DNA from: Dehalococcoidia bacterium
GTDB lineage: Bacteria > Chloroflexota > Dehalococcoidia > UBA6926
Assembly: GCA_030754805.1 (NCBI GenBank)
Contig: JASLZO010000054.1
Span: 1 to 7,159, forward strand
Direction: 5' to 3'
Length of the DNA: 7,159 nt
The notes beneath the pieces were generated by a model, which saw only the letters and a program-made list of their open reading frames with translations, did no database searches and had not been told where the DNA came from. This document shows positions 5,161 to 7,159 of this stretch, one piece after another (position 1 is the stretch's first letter; each line of letters opens with the position of its first letter). Position numbers and translations under genes: made by a program.

Positions 5161-6372
5161 ATGGACGATTTGCTATCCGAAGAGCTTCGGCTGTTGCGCC
5201 AATCCATCCGGGATATCGTCCGCGACCGCGTGGCGCCACGTGCTTCCGATGTCGATAGGGAGCGCGACTATCCGGAAGACATCTTCGAGGTCTTCCGGGA
5301 CCAAGGCATCCTGTCCTTGCCGTTCTCCGAGGCCGAGGGAGGGAGTGGGGCCGGAACTGCGGGCCTCGCGATCGCGGTCGAAGAGGTCGCTCGCGCCTGC
5401 GCAACGTCGGCACAAATCCTGGTTCTAACGGCACTCAGCACGTGGCCGCTCCGAATCGCTGGATCCGACCACTTCCGGGACGCAATCGAAGGCGTCGCTA
5501 CCGGCCAATCGCGAGGCGCGTTCGCGTTGACGGAGCCCAATGCTTCCTCCGACCTCGGGTCGCTAGTCACTCGAGCGAGGCGCACCGGTGACGGCGGGTA
5601 CGTCCTGTCAGGAGAGAAAGACTTCGTTTCGGGCTCGACGGTCGCGGACTACTTCGTCGTCTTTGCTAAAACCCCGACGCCCTCTGCAGAGGACGAGATG
5701 TCGTGCTTCGTCGTCGAAACACCGCATCCGGGGATCATTTTCCTGAGACGAGATGAAGGCATGGGAATCAAGGGGATGCCCCATTGCGATTGGGCCTTCC
5801 AGGATTGCCATGTGACGCAGGAAGCTCGGGTCGGAGACGAGGGAGACGGGGCTCGGATCGCTCGCCATTCAATCACAGCCATCCAGCCGCTCCTCGCGGC
5901 ACGGGGCCTCGGTTCGGCCGAGGAATGCCTTGCGTTCGCGCGCGATTACGCCGCCGACCGACGTATCTACGGTGGCCGTCTGGCCGATCTCCAGAACGTC
6001 CAGCTCCAGATGGCCGACATTGCCATCAACGTTGAGGCTACTCGCGCCCTCACCTACGCGGCGGGGCGGTTGGTGGACGAGGAGCGCTTCTTCTCGGAGG
6101 GCGATGCCGCCTACATTTTCGCGGCGAAAACCATGTCTGCGAAGACTGCGGTGCATGCTGCTGATCGTTCGATGCAGATTGTCGGCGGCCATGGCTATAT
6201 GGAGGTCCACCCGCTCGAGCGCATGTACCGGGACGCCAGACACCTCGCCCTGTACATGGGGACGGACGAGGTTCTGCGGCTGCAAATCGCTTCCGCTGTG
6301 ATGGACGGCGGTCTCCCGTACGGCCCATCGGTTTCCAGGCAACCGACCGAGGAGCGAGCACGACCCGAGTAG
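5161..6372 (+). CDS. Acyl-CoA dehydrogenase-family flavoprotein, catalytic Glu replaced by Met
   Basis: The 403-residue protein has the complete acyl-CoA dehydrogenase fold. The N-terminal helical domain is at about 5-115. The FAD-binding beta domain contains FALTEPNASSD (121-131) and GEKDFVSGS (151-159), where Phe155 stands in for the flavin-stacking Trp. The C-terminal helical domain has RRIYGG (267-272), then QIVGGHGYMEVHPLERMYRDAR and LYMGTDEVLR. In family members such as medium-chain dehydrogenase the last motif reads YEGT, and its Glu abstracts the substrate alpha proton; here it is Met366. The alternative helix-G position used by isovaleryl- and long-chain enzymes aligns with Ile241, also not acidic. 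The protein probably binds FAD, but its reaction is uncertain. No clear Shine-Dalgarno precedes ATG 5161, though the N-terminus aligns well with the family. It follows the SDR gene by 38 nt. Confidence 0.9.
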   Translation: MDDLLSEELRLLRQSIRDIVRDRVAPRASDVDRERDYPEDIFEVFRDQGILSLPFSEAEGGSGAGTAGLAIAVEEVARACATSAQILVLTALSTWPLRIAGSDHFRDAIEGVATGQSRGAFALTEPNASSDLGSLVTRARRTGDGGYVLSGEKDFVSGSTVADYFVVFAKTPTPSAEDEMSCFVVETPHPGIIFLRRDEGMGIKGMPHCDWAFQDCHVTQEARVGDEGDGARIARHSITAIQPLLAARGLGSAEECLAFARDYAADRRIYGGRLADLQNVQLQMADIAINVEATRALTYAAGRLVDEERFFSEGDAAYIFAAKTMSAKTAVHAADRSMQIVGGHGYMEVHPLERMYRDARHLALYMGTDEVLRLQIASAVMDGGLPYGPSVSRQPTEERARPE

Positions 6373-6379
6373 ACGCAGG

Positions 6380-6410
6380 CGCCACGCCGCACTGGCGACT
6401 TATTTATAAG
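6380..6410. terminator. Small convergent-gene hairpins, possible terminator
   Basis: CGCCA (6380-6384) can pair with TGGCG (6393-6397) around an 8-nt loop, with an AT-rich stretch directly after it on the + strand. An AT-rich palindrome CTTAT-TT-ATAAG (6399-6410) follows and overlaps the stop codon of the DUF4129 gene. Only 27 bp separate the two convergent stops, so a terminator is expected here, but both stems are short. The inverted repeats are seen; the role is inferred. Confidence 0.3.
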
Positions 6411-7159
6411 TTCCGGATTCACCCTCGGTTGGAGCACGCAGTCTCCCCCATGCCCCCCGGATTCGCATCGCTTCGGAATCATCCGGAGCGATGAATCCAT
6501 AGCGAGCACGTGTGAAGGCACGCGTCAACAACCCAACCTCTGCGGGCCCGTAACGAATCCTGAGGGTCTTCTCGAACTCCTCGGGGGTTTGCCAGGGGAA
6601 TCTCTTGATTCCACCATCGGCTGCCAGGACGAGGAGGCTCTGATACGCTCCGAGCGCTACGGCCCTTGGGTCGTTCGGGTCCCAGACGGGAGGGGCCGCC
6701 CGTTGCCTGCGCCTACCGAAGCGGCCCATGAGAGAAGCCAGCGCCTCGGCAAGATCTTCGCCGAAGTCCCCTTCGGCTTCCACGCGTTCCCGTTGCTCAC
6801 CTTCCTCGCCGCCACGTGAACGAGATCGTTGGGAGAAAGATCTCCAGAGGATATACGCCACTCCTGAGATGGCCAGGAGCACGGTTGCCCAACTGAGGAA
6901 TCGGAGCACCCAGAATGGGACCAGCCCCGATCCAGCCCCGCTCCGCTCCACGTTCGAAAAGTTGGGCGTCATTGGCGTGAATGTGACGGGTTCCGAGCCA
7001 TCTCGAAAGATCGAAAGGAGGGAGAGCAAGACAAACGTGATTGCTTCGACCATCAACCCAAAGGCCCACGCCACGATGATCACCATTGGGGTGAGCAGAA
7101 TGGCTCCAAGCCGCAAAACTGAAGTGAAGAAACGGCCTACATCCCCCTCCGCCACGATG
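6400..7159 (-). CDS. DUF4129 domain membrane protein, C-terminal part (5' partial)
   Basis: The frame stays open to the right edge, so the true start is probably outside the window. GTG 7153-7155 is the first in-frame start codon seen but has no special support. Numbering from it, there is a long hydrophobic region at about 13-50 (one or two membrane segments), an extracytoplasmic-type loop of ~30 residues, a membrane segment at 83-104, and a highly charged linker (R/E-rich, 105-155). The DUF4129 domain (PF13559) is at about 160-235: DPRAVALGAYQSLLVLAADGG, then TPEEFEKTL, then LTRAFTRARYG. The domain is usually the cytoplasmic C-terminal end of multipass proteins, often encoded near MoxR ATPase, DUF58 or transglutaminase-like genes. 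None of these is in the window, but they could lie to the right. Function is unknown. It is convergent with the dehydrogenase gene. Confidence 0.85.
   Translation of the reverse strand, partial: IVAEGDVGRFFTSVLRLGAILLTPMVIIVAWAFGLMVEAITFVLLSLLSIFRDGSEPVTFTPMTPNFSNVERSGAGSGLVPFWVLRFLSWATVLLAISGVAYILWRSFSQRSRSRGGEEGEQRERVEAEGDFGEDLAEALASLMGRFGRRRQRAAPPVWDPNDPRAVALGAYQSLLVLAADGGIKRFPWQTPEEFEKTLRIRYGPAEVGLLTRAFTRARYGFIAPDDSEAMRIRGAWGRLRAPTEGESGTYK

Noticed and set aside
5869..6342. 157-codon - strand open frame inside the dehydrogenase gene
   Set aside because: It is antisense to the conserved C-terminal domain of the acyl-CoA dehydrogenase-like protein and shows no domain of its own.

Overview
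The window looks like an ordinary chromosomal segment from a moderately GC-rich bacterium. No transposase, integrase, phage gene, CRISPR array or plasmid function is visible. Bacterial PAC2-family proteins, DUF4129 and DUF2157 membrane proteins, the MEP isoprenoid pathway (ispH) and an SDR/acyl-CoA dehydrogenase pair would fit Chloroflexota (for example the Dehalococcoidia/SAR202 side) or an actinobacterial-type lineage. That placement is inference from gene content only and is not firm.

Layout, left to right. (1) Positions 1-143, + strand: the last codons of a gene whose tail matches the FtsZ C-terminus. A strong hairpin at 180-232 follows. (2) Positions 260-3058, - strand: reading in the direction of transcription, ispH, a 157-bp gap with a small CGTTC repeat cluster, a DUF2157 multipass membrane protein, and a GDYXXLXY-family protein whose GTG start overlaps the DUF2157 stop. 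This group converges on ftsZ. (3) Positions 3059-3166: a short divergent control region. (4) Positions 3167-6372, + strand: a PAC2-family protein, a tRNA-Pro(TGG) with its own extended -10 promoter and encoded CCA, then an SDR oxidoreductase and an acyl-CoA dehydrogenase-like flavoprotein, probably co-transcribed. (5) Positions 6400-7159, - strand: the C-terminal part of a DUF4129 membrane protein that runs off the right edge and converges on the dehydrogenase gene.

How the genes relate: ispH makes isoprenoid precursors. DUF2157 and GDYXXLXY form a translationally coupled membrane pair of unknown role. The SDR and acyl-CoA dehydrogenase genes suggest oxidation or reduction of a CoA- or acyl-linked or other small carbonyl/alcohol substrate that the sequence does not identify. 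The most notable protein observation is that the acyl-CoA dehydrogenase-like protein has Met at the usual catalytic Glu position and also lacks an acid at the alternative helix-G position. I found no evidence for a wholly new multi-gene system.
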